DNA of 64,000 nt from Streptomyces albofaciens JCM 4342 (GTDB lineage Bacteria; Actinomycetota; Actinomycetes; Streptomycetales; Streptomycetaceae): assembly GCF_008634025.1 (NCBI RefSeq), contig NZ_PDCM01000001.1, positions 2,105,501 through 2,169,500 on the forward strand. Direction: 5' to 3'. Under the pieces are notes generated by a model. It was not told the origin of the DNA. It ran no database searches and saw only the letters and a list, made by a program, of their open reading frames with translations. The position numbers and the translations under genes are program-made. This document shows positions 46,814 through 54,922 of the stretch, one piece after another; the stretch's first letter is position 1; each line of letters opens with the position of its first letter.

Positions 46814-47646
46814 CACGCGAGGACGGAACGCACCTCGGCGCTGGTCGGCCGGTCGCCCGGCAGCGGGCTCAGCATGGCCTCGATCAGTCTGCCGAACAGG
46901 CCCGGGACGGTCACCGGGCGGTGCGGGGCGGTGGCGGCGGTTTTCCGTTGCACGGCGCGCGGCGCGCCGTCGGGGTAATCCACGTGCCGCCGCCCCGTCG
47001 CGCTGAGGAAGAAAGAGGCGCCCAGCGCGTACACGTCCGATGCGGTGGTGGGCGCCGCCGTTCCCGTTTCCAGAATGCTCCGGGAGATTTCCGGGCTTTC
47101 GTAAGGGACGAGGCTGCCCGGGTACGGGAAATCGACCGCGTCCGGCACCGTTCCGCCGTGCGCCAGGGCGAGGCCGATGAGCGTGGCGGTGCCGGCGGGG
47201 CCGATGATCAAGTGGTCCGGCCGGATGTCCCCGTGGACCCACCCCGCCTCGTGCAGCGCGACGAGCGCGTCGGCACACGCGTGCGCGGCGTCGAGGGGTG
47301 GCGGGACCCCGCCCTCGCGCTGCGGCTCCCACAGTTCGTACAGGCTGGGTCCTTCGTGCCACGGCTGCGCGTTCCAGGTCCCGTACGGCCACGTCCCGTA
47401 GACCGCGAACGTATCCAGCAGCTGGAGGACCACGGCCTCGCGGGCCGGGGCCACACCGGTCCAGTCCTGCCCGGGATGATCGTCCGACTCGGGTACGGGG
47501 CGCCCGACCTTCACGGCGTACCGCTCCGCCGCGGTCCGTACGTCCCAGACGGTGGACCCGCGGCGATTGGTCACCAGGCGCACCCCGGTGGGGGTGAGGG
47601 CCACGGCCACGCCGTTCGGGAGGGGGCAGGGGGAGCAGGGTTCCAC
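46804..47646 (-). CDS. protein-kinase-fold protein, probably a pseudokinase
   Basis: 280 residues from GTG at 47646. The fold is Ser/Thr-kinase-like: an ATP Lys in ERYAVKVGR, a catalytic-loop equivalent WVHGDIRPDHLIIG, an APE-like PYESPE and a C-lobe end SPLPGDRPTSAEV. However, the DFG motif is replaced (ATLIGLALAHG) and the catalytic loop lacks the usual Lys and Asn, so phosphotransfer is doubtful. An N-terminal PCSPC pair is unusual. It could serve as a scaffold or sensor. Neighbours are a DUF7848-like gene and an HTH-TPR regulator. Confidence 0.8.
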   Translation of the reverse strand: MEPCSPCPLPNGVAVALTPTGVRLVTNRRGSTVWDVRTAAERYAVKVGRPVPESDDHPGQDWTGVAPAREAVVLQLLDTFAVYGTWPYGTWNAQPWHEGPSLYELWEPQREGGVPPPLDAAHACADALVALHEAGWVHGDIRPDHLIIGPAGTATLIGLALAHGGTVPDAVDFPYPGSLVPYESPEISRSILETGTAAPTTASDVYALGASFFLSATGRRHVDYPDGAPRAVQRKTAATAPHRPVTVPGLFGRLIEAMLSPLPGDRPTSAEVRSVLACQP

Positions 47647-47664
47647 GGTGCCGTTCCCTTCCCG

Positions 47665-47871
47665 CTAGGCCTTCGGCGCGCGGATGGTGCGCGGCCGTCG
47701 GACGTGCTCGTCGAACCGGATGTGCGCCCCACACGTCTCCCGCGTGTGCTTCGCCGCCCAGGCGTCCAGCGCCCGCGGGTCGGTGACCCGGGGCGAGCGG
47801 GCCCAGCAGGGGCCGGACGCGTCTTCGTGTACGCATTCCAGGCGGTAGGTGGCGGGCTGTTCCGAGGTCAT
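47665..47871 (-). CDS. small Cys/His-rich protein, DUF7848-like
   Basis: 68 residues from ATG at 47871. The pattern YRLECVHEDASGPCW, KHTRETCGAHIRFDEHVRR has three Cys and several His that could bind a metal. Streptomyces genomes carry many such small proteins next to helix-turn-helix regulators of the WhiJ/BldB type, which often act as paired switches. It is divergent from the HTH-TPR gene at 47986, which fits that picture. Confidence 0.75.
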   Translation of the reverse strand: MTSEQPATYRLECVHEDASGPCWARSPRVTDPRALDAWAAKHTRETCGAHIRFDEHVRRPRTIRAPKA

Positions 47872-47985
47872 TGCGTGCCCCTCTCGTGTACCGGTTTCCT
47901 GACCAGCCAACTCCGGTACGGATTCCGGCGGTACGGTGCTCACCGAGGCGCAGTTTTAACGTCCTTAAACGGGAGTTGAGCGGCC

Positions 47986-49314
47986 ATGGCACAGCGGACA
48001 CCCAACTGCGCGTTGCGACGTCTGTTCACGGAGAGCGGCTGGTCCCTCGATCAGTGCGCGCGGGCGGTCAACCGGGTGGGCACCGAGGTCGGCAGAACAC
48101 TTCGGTACAACGAGTCCGCCGTGCATCACTGGCTCGGCGGTACGTTGCCGCGCGAGCCCGTGCGGCCCATCGTCCTGGAAGCGTTCGCGCGGAGGCTCGG
48201 CCGTCCCGTCACCCATGCCCAGGCCGGATTTCCCGTGCCGGCCGTTCAGGCGTCCGAATTCGTGGGTACGTTGGAAGGGCTGGTCGAATTGGGGAGCATG
48301 GACGTGGACCCTTCGCGGCGTGGGCTGTTGGGAGCCGGACTGTTCTCCGTCGCCCTGACCATTCCTGGCTGGCAGGACGTCGTGGCGAGGGCGGAAGGCA
48401 TCCGGACCGGGAAGAGCGCGCACATCGGCATGAGCGATGTGCGGATGGTCGTCGCCATGTCGGAGCGCGTATCGGAGCTGGACGACGAATTCGGTGGGCG
48501 CTACGCGCGGCCCATGGCGGCGTCATTCCTGATCAATACGGTGGCACCGGCCCTCGCGGCGGACGGTACGGAAGAGGTCCGAACGGCCTTGCGGTCCGCC
48601 GCGTCGATTCTGTGTTACCGCACCGGCTACATGGCCGTGGACGAGGGGGAACACCACCTGGCGCAGCAGTACTACCTCAAGGCGCTGGAGCTGGCGGGGG
48701 CGGCAAACGATCCCTTCGCGTACAGCACGGTCCTCCGCGGGATGAGCGTACAGGCGATCAACCTCGGCCATGGCGCCGATTCCCTGCGGCTCGCGGACGC
48801 TGCTGGTGCCGTGTCGCCGCAGGCGGGGCCGCGGATGCGGGCGTTCCTGGCGGGGCAGCAGGCGCACGCCGCGGCGCGCACGGGGGACCGGGCAGGTGCG
48901 CTGAGCCATATCCGCGCGGCGGAATCCGCGATGGAGCGGGCCGAAACGCAGGTGCGGATGTGGGGCTCGTACAGTGCCACCGCGCTCTGCTACCACACCA
49001 GTCAGGTGCGCTACGAATTCGGTGACAAGGCCAGGGCTCTCCAGGCGATGGAGGAGGCGGACCGGGTACGCCAAAGCGTGTACCGGCGCGATCGCGTCCA
49101 CTATCGCGGCCTGCTCGCCGAACGCCAACTGGAACTCGGCCACCTCGAAGCCGCCTGCCACACCTGGAACCTGGCGCTGGACGACTACCCGCTCGTGAAG
49201 TCCGGCCGAGCCGACGACCGTATGCGGCGGATGGCCGCGTTCATCCGTCCGTACCGGAAGAACGCCGCCGCCCGCGCGCTGTACGAGCGGGCCCGGCCGC
49301 TGCTCAAGGTCTAG
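47986..49314 (+). CDS. HTH-TPR transcriptional regulator
   Basis: 442 residues. The N-terminal XRE-like domain (about 1-75, GWSLDQCARAVNRVGTEVGRTLRYNESAVHHWLGG) is followed by a region with a GLLGAGLFSVAL helix and C-terminal tetratricopeptide-like helices from about 210 to 430 (for example AQQYYLKALELAGAAND, ARTGDRAGALSHIRAAESAM). The design is common to Streptomyces developmental regulators. ATG start. Convergent with the MerR gene, overlapping by 11 bases. Confidence 0.85.
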   Translation: MAQRTPNCALRRLFTESGWSLDQCARAVNRVGTEVGRTLRYNESAVHHWLGGTLPREPVRPIVLEAFARRLGRPVTHAQAGFPVPAVQASEFVGTLEGLVELGSMDVDPSRRGLLGAGLFSVALTIPGWQDVVARAEGIRTGKSAHIGMSDVRMVVAMSERVSELDDEFGGRYARPMAASFLINTVAPALAADGTEEVRTALRSAASILCYRTGYMAVDEGEHHLAQQYYLKALELAGAANDPFAYSTVLRGMSVQAINLGHGADSLRLADAAGAVSPQAGPRMRAFLAGQQAHAAARTGDRAGALSHIRAAESAMERAETQVRMWGSYSATALCYHTSQVRYEFGDKARALQAMEEADRVRQSVYRRDRVHYRGLLAERQLELGHLEAACHTWNLALDDYPLVKSGRADDRMRRMAAFIRPYRKNAAARALYERARPLLKV

Positions 49315-49705
49315 TACCGGCCGCGTAGCAGGCATCCGGATCGTCGCCTCCGGCCGGCGCCGTGGCGGCGATGATGGCGTCAAGCTTCTTCCGTGCGGCC
49401 AGCAGGCCGGACATGGCCTCGTTGATGCGTTCCCGTTCCCGGTTCAGGTCGGGCAGCAGGCCGGCGCAGGCTGGTGTCAGGGTCTGCCCGTCATCGACCA
49501 TGCAGGGCAGCAGTTCGGCGATCGTGGCGGTGCTGAGACCGGCGCCGAGCAGCATGCGGATGCCCCGGACGGTGACGATGTCCTCTTCCGTGAACTCGCG
49601 ATATCCGCTCGGCCGCCGCGACGGCCTGAGGAGCCCCTGTTCCTCGTAATAGCGCAGCAGGCGTGGGCTGACGCCGGTCAGCCGGGAGAATTCTCCCATG
49701 CGCAT
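49304..49705 (-). CDS. MerR-family transcriptional regulator
   Basis: 133 residues. The winged HTH is MRMGEFSRLTGVSPRLLRYYEEQGLLRPSRRPSGYREFTEEDI. The effector part is short, with MLLGAGLSTATIAELLPCMVDDG, one late Cys and a final CYAAGTRP. Divergent from the imine reductase-type gene, with an 18-bp dyad between them, so it probably controls that gene. Confidence 0.9.
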   Translation of the reverse strand: MRMGEFSRLTGVSPRLLRYYEEQGLLRPSRRPSGYREFTEEDIVTVRGIRMLLGAGLSTATIAELLPCMVDDGQTLTPACAGLLPDLNRERERINEAMSGLLAARKKLDAIIAATAPAGGDDPDACYAAGTRP

Positions 49706-49730
49706 GTGACGACCACCACGTCCAGTTGAC

Positions 49731-49748
49731 TCTCACACCGATGTGAGA
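49731..49748. promoter_or_regulatory. MerR-type operator dyad
   Basis: Perfect inverted repeat TCTCACA-CCGA-TGTGAGA, overlapping a TTGACT -35-like element (49726-49731). It stands 25 bases before the MerR start and 16 bases before the reductase start. Confidence 0.75.
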
Positions 49749-49764
49749 CAGCAGTCTATTCCGC

Positions 49765-50706
49765 ATGACGCATCAGCAGCCAACAAGCCCCCGGCGCACG
49801 CCCGTTACTGTCATCGGCCTCGGCCCCATGGGTCTCGCCCTCGCCGGCGCGCTTTTGCAGCACGGCCACCCCACGACCGTCTGGAACCGCACTCCGGAGA
49901 GAGCCGACAGCCTTGTCATCAAGGGCGCCCACCGCGCGGGGACCGTCGCCGAGGCGGTGGCCGCGAGCCCCGTCACGGTCGTCTGTCTCAAGGACTACGG
50001 GACCATGTACGCGGTCCTCGACTCCGCCGGTGACGCTTTGATGGGACGCGTGCTGGTCAACCTCAACTCCGGTACTCCGAATGAGGCGCGTGCGGCGGTG
50101 AGCTGGGCAAACGGGCGAGGCGCCGCCTACCTGGGCGGCGCGATCATGGTGCCGCCGCCGCTCGTCGGGCACCCCGGGTCCGTCTTCCTCTACAGCGGCC
50201 CACAGGATGTCTTCGACGAGCACCGGGCGACGCTGGCGAGCATGGGCGGCCCCCGGTACCTCGGCACCGATCCCGGCCTGGCGGTGCTATACAACACGGC
50301 ACTGCTCGACATGATGTACGCGACCATGAACGGTTTTCTGCACGCCACGGCGCTGGTCGGGTCGGCGGGCGTCTCGGCCGTCACGTTCGCCGACCTCGCA
50401 CTCGACTGGTTCATGCCCGCGGTGGTGAACGCGACTCTCACCGAGCAGGCTCCTGCCCTGGACAAGGGCGATTACCCCGGTGAGGCGGGCACCATGGAGA
50501 TGAACCTCCAGGCGCTTGAGCACATCACCCGCACCAGCGTGGAGCAGGGCGTCCACTCCGACCAGCCGCGGCTGATGAAGGCGATCGCCGAGGAGGCGAT
50601 CGCCGCTGGCCACGGTGGCGAGAACTACCTGGCTGTGTTCGAGGTCTTCAGGAAGGCGGCACGGGACCGGTCGGCCGCGGCGCCGGCGCTCAGAGGTGGG
50701 AGCTGA
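49765..50706 (+). CDS. NAD(P)-dependent imine reductase/beta-hydroxyacid dehydrogenase-type enzyme
   Basis: 313 residues. Rossmann start VTVIGLGPMGLALAGALLQHGH with NRTPERAD, which suits NADP. C-terminal helical domain with EQGVHSDQPRLMKAIAEEAIAAGHGGENYLAV, typical of the imine reductase branch. The Lys of hydroxyacid dehydrogenases is not evident; the position holds LLDMMYATMNGFLHATAL, as in imine reductases. The ATG follows a MerR-type dyad directly with no ribosome site, suggesting a leaderless message. Natural substrate unknown. Confidence 0.87.
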   Translation: MTHQQPTSPRRTPVTVIGLGPMGLALAGALLQHGHPTTVWNRTPERADSLVIKGAHRAGTVAEAVAASPVTVVCLKDYGTMYAVLDSAGDALMGRVLVNLNSGTPNEARAAVSWANGRGAAYLGGAIMVPPPLVGHPGSVFLYSGPQDVFDEHRATLASMGGPRYLGTDPGLAVLYNTALLDMMYATMNGFLHATALVGSAGVSAVTFADLALDWFMPAVVNATLTEQAPALDKGDYPGEAGTMEMNLQALEHITRTSVEQGVHSDQPRLMKAIAEEAIAAGHGGENYLAVFEVFRKAARDRSAAAPALRGGS

Positions 50707-51334
50707 TCACGCCACCGGCGCTGAGCACGATGTACACGCCGTTGGCGACGCCCCCGGTGTCGTGCTGGTTCGCCTCCAGCGTGCCGACCACGCCGTCGTG
50801 GCCGATGATCTGCGCGCGGTAGTGGAGTTCGCCGGCCTTGGTGACCTTGGCCGTCCAGCCGCCCGCGAGCTTGAAGGTGCCCGGCCCCTGGTGTTCGCCG
50901 CCCATCCAGGCGTGGACCTGGCCGTCGAGCGTGAGCACGACGTACATGCCGTTGGCGTCGAGCCCGGTGTCCTTGCCGTTCGCCTCCAGCGTGGCCAGGA
51001 CGTCACCGCGATTGATGATCTTGACGCGGTAGTGCTGCTCGCCGAGCTTGCGGATCTCGGCCTTGCTGCCGTCCGGCAGGGGCTGGGTGCGCACCGGGGA
51101 CGACCCCTTGGCCGTGCCGGTGCGCGCGCCGCCCGCCTTGGTCTCGGCGGCGGCCATGCCCATGTCCGTATCCGTGTGGCCCGTGGCGGCGTGGCTGCCG
51201 GCGGCGGCCTTGGTGCCGGTGGTGTCCGAGCCGGAGCAGGCGGTCAGGGTCAGACCGGCGGTGGCGATCAGGGCCGCGGCGGCGACGCGCAGGGTGCGGC
51301 GGCGGGCGGTGCGGGCGGTGGTGCTGGAGCTCAT
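50690..51334 (-). CDS. lipoprotein with internal duplication
   Basis: 214 residues. The lipobox is LTAC with Cys33, following a basic n-region. After a Thr/Ala/His/Met-rich linker (about 35-85) come two homologous segments of about 46 residues (98-143 and 168-213). Each reads HYRxxIIxxxxVxxTLEANxxDTGxxANGxYxVL, so one module was duplicated. It is anchored on the outer face of the membrane. The 3' end overlaps the imine reductase-type gene by 17 bases. Function unknown. Confidence 0.8.
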   Translation of the reverse strand: MSSSTTARTARRRTLRVAAAALIATAGLTLTACSGSDTTGTKAAAGSHAATGHTDTDMGMAAAETKAGGARTGTAKGSSPVRTQPLPDGSKAEIRKLGEQHYRVKIINRGDVLATLEANGKDTGLDANGMYVVLTLDGQVHAWMGGEHQGPGTFKLAGGWTAKVTKAGELHYRAQIIGHDGVVGTLEANQHDTGGVANGVYIVLSAGGVISSHL

Positions 51335-51423
51335 TCCGGATCCCCCAAGGGCGGTCGGTGGCGTTTTCTGCTCGGTACGTCACCGATCCTGGCCGGGACC
51401 GCTATCGCACGGCTGGCGCTTCG

Positions 51424-52101
51424 CTAACGCCCGGCTGACACGGGGCGCGGCGGTCGCTGCTGCGCCGCCGTCAGGGCGCGTACGACGAGGACACCGGCCA
51501 CGGCCGCGCCCACGACCGCCACGTCGGCCAGCAGCAGGAGCCGTACGTCCGAGTAGGCGCGCGCGATGACGTCATCCGTGGAGTCGGCGTACATCAGCCC
51601 CACCCCACTCACCATTCCCGCCAGCCACAGCCCCCACCACCAGTTCACGGAGCGCGGCAGCCGCTCTCCGGGGGCGCTCTGCCGGTGGACGTCCGCGACG
51701 ATTCCGCGCGGCACCCACAGGTTCATGATGGGCATGATCCAGCCGAGGTAGACCCATGGTCCGGCGTAGCGCGGCGGCTGCCCCGAAATGACGCGCGCGT
51801 TGTCCCGTACGCGCACCAGCCACACCAGGAAGGCGACCGCGCACAGCAGCGTGGCCGCGTCCCCCAGCGAAGTGACTATGTGGTACGCGTCCTCCAGCCC
51901 GGTCAGCGGGCGGTGCCGGCCGTTGCCCTGGTCCGGCAGCCCGGAGGACGGCTGCCCCGCCGTGGCGAGCCGGACCTGCCACACGGCCCGGGCCACCCAG
52001 GCGGCGCCGGCGAGGACCAAGCCGGTGATCGCGATACTGGCCGCACCCCGGACGGGTTGCAGGGCGGGCTGTGCAGTGGGCTGTGGGGTGTCGTCGTTCA
52101 C
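51424..52101 (-). CDS. DUF4328 membrane protein
   Basis: 225 residues from GTG at 52101 with AGGATG upstream; a TTG at 52119 is possible. Membrane helices at about 22-42, 78-98, 118-136, 160-180 and 195-215. The conserved DUF4328 stretch is WVYLGWIMPIMNLWVPRGIVADVHR followed by VNWWWGLWLAG. No known activity. It lies on the same strand between the DesK-type kinase and the lipoprotein gene. Confidence 0.85.
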   Translation of the reverse strand: MNDDTPQPTAQPALQPVRGAASIAITGLVLAGAAWVARAVWQVRLATAGQPSSGLPDQGNGRHRPLTGLEDAYHIVTSLGDAATLLCAVAFLVWLVRVRDNARVISGQPPRYAGPWVYLGWIMPIMNLWVPRGIVADVHRQSAPGERLPRSVNWWWGLWLAGMVSGVGLMYADSTDDVIARAYSDVRLLLLADVAVVGAAVAGVLVVRALTAAQQRPPRPVSAGR

Positions 52102-52144
52102 CCGGTCATCCTGACCCAAGGCGAGCCCCTGATGCCAACCATGA

Positions 52145-53554
52145 TCACTGACGTGCCGTCACCTCTGCCCCGCCGTCCACCTCCTCACTGTCCACCGGCA
52201 GCTCCACCACCAGCCGGAACCCCCGCCGCCCGTCCGGTCCCGAGTCCAGCGTGCCCCCGGCCGCCGCGAGACGTTCCGTGAGGCCCTTGAGGCCGGTGCC
52301 TCCGGAGGTGACGGGCGCCGCGGACGGCGCGGCGGGGCCGCGGCCGTCGTCGGTGACGGTCAGGCGGGCGCGCCCGGCGGAGGCGTCGGTGCGGACCTCG
52401 ATCTCGCAGCGGGTGGCGCCGCTGTGGCGCACGGTGTTGGTGACGCCCTCGCGCACCACCCAGCCGAGCAGCGCGCTCGTCTGCGGGGGCAGCGGCGGGC
52501 CGGATTCACGGACGACGGGTTCGATGCCGGCGGCCTGGAGGGCGGACCGGGCGCGGTCCAGTTCCGTACCGAGGCTGCCTTCGCGGTAGCCGGTCACCGC
52601 CTCGCGGATCTCGGTCAGCGCCTGGCGGCCCACCGCCTCGATGTCGGCGGCCTGGCCCAGCGCCGCGTCCACGTCGCGCGGCGCCAGCCGCCGTACCGCC
52701 TCCGCCTTGACGACGATCACCGAGAGGGTGTGGCCGAGCAGGTCGTGCAGGTCGCGGGAGAAGCGCAGGCGCTCCTTCTCCACCGCGGTGCGGGCCAGCT
52801 CCTGGCGGGTCGCGTCGAGCTGCTTGATGGTGTCGAAGAGGTGCAGGACGGTGGCGGCGATCATGCCGGAGAAGAAGGTGGCGTAGCCGATGGCGGCGGA
52901 CATCCAGTGGTCGGCGAAGCGCCAGCCCGAGATGGTGCCCGCCGAGCCGCTGATGACCACCAGCACGACGAAGTGCGGTCTGCCGCGCAGGGTCCGGACC
53001 GCGCCGGAGGCCAGCGACAGGAGCGGGAAGAACAGCAGCCAGGCGTGGCCGAAGGTGAGTGCGATGGCGTAGGTGACCGCGGTCAGGGCGGCGAAGCCGT
53101 ACAGCGGGACCCGCGAGTCGCGGTAGCGCGGGTTGAAGGCCGAGAAGACGACGAAGATGTAGATCGAGTTGAAGGCGAGCAGGCCGAGCCCGGCCAGCCA
53201 GGTGTTCTGGTCCCTGCCGCTGATGATGTTGGACAGGGCGCCGACGCTCATCAGCAGCCACGGCAGGAAGGTCTGGGGGCGCGGGCCCTTGCCCTTGGCG
53301 TACATGGAGGACCCGTGGCGACGACGGGCCGTGGCCGCCACGCCCGCGCCCCGCCCGTCGTCGAGGTCGAGCAGGCCGGTCCAGCCGGGGGCGGCCGGCT
53401 TGCAGGTACGGGTACGACGGGAACGGACACGGGCACGGATACGGGCGCGAAGTCCGCCGGGGCGGCCTCGCCCGCCGTCCTGTCCGTCGCACCCGTTCTC
53501 CTCGGGTCCGTTCTTCTCGGGCCCGTTCTTGTCGGCCTGCCGGTTCCTGCGCAC
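52145..53554 (-). CDS. DesK-type sensor histidine kinase
   Basis: About 469 residues from GTG at 53554; ATG at 53683 without a ribosome site would add 43 residues. The first 80-110 residues are disordered and basic. A membrane domain follows (about 95-250). The HisKA_3 phospho-acceptor is in RFSRDLHDLLGHTLSVIVVKAEA. The ATPase end has REGVTNTVRHSGATRCEIEV (N-box), VTDDGRG and GTGLKGLTERLAAAGG. The family normally pairs with a NarL-type regulator directly downstream, which is missing here. Confidence 0.87.
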   Translation of the reverse strand: MRRNRQADKNGPEKNGPEENGCDGQDGGRGRPGGLRARIRARVRSRRTRTCKPAAPGWTGLLDLDDGRGAGVAATARRRHGSSMYAKGKGPRPQTFLPWLLMSVGALSNIISGRDQNTWLAGLGLLAFNSIYIFVVFSAFNPRYRDSRVPLYGFAALTAVTYAIALTFGHAWLLFFPLLSLASGAVRTLRGRPHFVVLVVISGSAGTISGWRFADHWMSAAIGYATFFSGMIAATVLHLFDTIKQLDATRQELARTAVEKERLRFSRDLHDLLGHTLSVIVVKAEAVRRLAPRDVDAALGQAADIEAVGRQALTEIREAVTGYREGSLGTELDRARSALQAAGIEPVVRESGPPLPPQTSALLGWVVREGVTNTVRHSGATRCEIEVRTDASAGRARLTVTDDGRGPAAPSAAPVTSGGTGLKGLTERLAAAGGTLDSGPDGRRGFRLVVELPVDSEEVDGGAEVTARQ

Positions 53555-53714
53555 GTTCCGTACTGCCTCTTCCCTGTTCCGCGCCGCTGTCCGCGCTCCT
53601 GCGCGCGTCGCTCGCGACGCTACCGAGGCCGCCCTCGGGCCCGGCAGGGGTGAATGTACGCGGCCGATGGGGACAAATGTCATGGAGGCGGGCGGGTCGG
53701 CGGGGCGCGCTTGG

Positions 53715-53729
53715 CTGACGGGCCGTCAG
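53715..53729. promoter_or_regulatory. CTGACGGGCCGTCAG operator-like palindrome
   Basis: Identical to the site before cyp125, 46 bases ahead of a perfect KstR-type box and about 200 bases ahead of the MaoC gene. Confidence 0.65.
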
Positions 53730-53775
53730 GGGTTCCCGGCTCCTGCCGGATCGGCTATACATGGAAGCCGTCGGA

Positions 53776-53789
53776 TAGAACGCGTTCTA
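53776..53789. promoter_or_regulatory. perfect, fully palindromic KstR-type operator
   Basis: TAGAACGCGTTCTA is a perfect palindrome and matches all fixed positions of TnnAACnnGTTnnA. It precedes the three-gene operon beginning at 53928. Confidence 0.85.
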
Positions 53790-53927
53790 GAACGGGACGC
53801 CCGGGTACGGTCGCCGGCCATGGCCGGACCGGACCACGGACCGCCGACCGCAGGCGACCCCGGCACGGCCGACGGTGCGGACGGCCGCGTCGGGGTCTTC
53901 ACACCGTGGTGAAGGAGCAGCAGCCCC

Positions 53928-54794
53928 ATGCCCATCGACGCCGCCCAGGCCACCTCCGCCGAACCGCGGACCACCGACCTCGCCTGGGAACCCAAGGACG
54001 TCCTGCTCTACCACCTCGGCATCGGCGCCGGCGTGCCCGCCGCCGACCCCGGCGAGCTGCGCTACACCCTGGAGAGCAAGCTGCACGTGCTGCCCAGCTT
54101 CGCGACGGTGGCGGGCGGCGGCATGGCGCTGGCCGGGGGCCTCGGCGCGCCGGGTATCGACGTGGACCTCGCCGCCGTACTGCACGGCGGCCAGACCGTG
54201 ACCCTGCACCGGCCCATTCCCGTACGGGGGCGCGCCGTCCAGAAGTCCACCGTCCCGGCCGTGTACGACAAGGGGAAGGCCGCGGTCATCGTGCTGCGTA
54301 CCGAGACGGCTGATGATGACGGGCCGCTCTGGACGTGCGACACGCAGATCTTCGTCAAGGGGGAGGGCGGGTTCGGCGGTGAGCGGGGCCCGTCCAGCCG
54401 CCCGACGCTGCCCGAGCGCGCGCCGGACCGTACCGTCGAGCGGCACGTACGGGAGGACCAGGCGCTGCTCTACCGCCTGTCCGGCGACTGGAACCCGTTG
54501 CACGCCGACCCCGACTTCGCCAAGCTCGCCGGCTTCGACCGGCCGATCCTGCACGGGCTCTGCACGTACGGCATCACGCTGAAGGCGGTGGTGGACGAGG
54601 TGCTGGACGGCGACGTGGCGCGCGTCGCCGCGTACTCGACCCGGTTCGCGGGGGTGGTCTTCCCCGGCGAGACGCTGCGCGTACGCATGTGGCAGGAGCC
54701 CGAACGGGTCCTCGTGTCGGTCACGGCGGCCGACCGGGACGACGCGCCGGTCCTGGCGGACACCGCCGTCACCGTCAGCCCGTCGGGCGTGTAA
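53928..54794 (+). CDS. MaoC-family steroid enoyl-CoA hydratase, ChsH3/Hsd4B-like
   Basis: 288 residues, double hot-dog fold. The hydratase-2 signature is in the second half: YRLSGDWNPLHADPDFAKLAGFDRPILHGLCTYG with Asp187 and His192. The first half keeps KGKAAVIVLRTET and GEGGFGGERGP. The match to mycobacterial Rv3538 is strong along the whole length (for example the PERAPD and QALLYRLSGD segments). It adds water to the unsaturated steroid side-chain CoA. The start is ATG with AAGGAG. Operon with the two genes below, behind a perfect KstR-type box. Confidence 0.92.
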   Translation: MPIDAAQATSAEPRTTDLAWEPKDVLLYHLGIGAGVPAADPGELRYTLESKLHVLPSFATVAGGGMALAGGLGAPGIDVDLAAVLHGGQTVTLHRPIPVRGRAVQKSTVPAVYDKGKAAVIVLRTETADDDGPLWTCDTQIFVKGEGGFGGERGPSSRPTLPERAPDRTVERHVREDQALLYRLSGDWNPLHADPDFAKLAGFDRPILHGLCTYGITLKAVVDEVLDGDVARVAAYSTRFAGVVFPGETLRVRMWQEPERVLVSVTAADRDDAPVLADTAVTVSPSGV

Positions 54795-54874
54795 GGCATA
54801 CCCGAGCACGTACCGGCATTCCCGGGCATGCAGGGGCATCCCCGAGCGTGCAAGGACATTCCCGGGCCGCCCCG
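54795..54874. repeat. four 20-bp tandem repeats
   Basis: Four consecutive diverged 20-bp units of form G(G/A)CATnCCCG(A/G)GC, starting right after the MaoC stop codon, in the spacer before the alcohol dehydrogenase gene. Confidence 0.75.
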
Positions 54875-54922
54875 CCCGGCAGGTGATCATCCGACCCCGC
54901 CGCCCCGCGAAGGGAGCGCATC

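Noticed and set aside
52148..52162. CTGACGTGCCGTCAC, similar to the second operator motif
   Set aside because: It lies in the last codons of the histidine kinase gene and has no gene start suited to it; kept out of the operator list.
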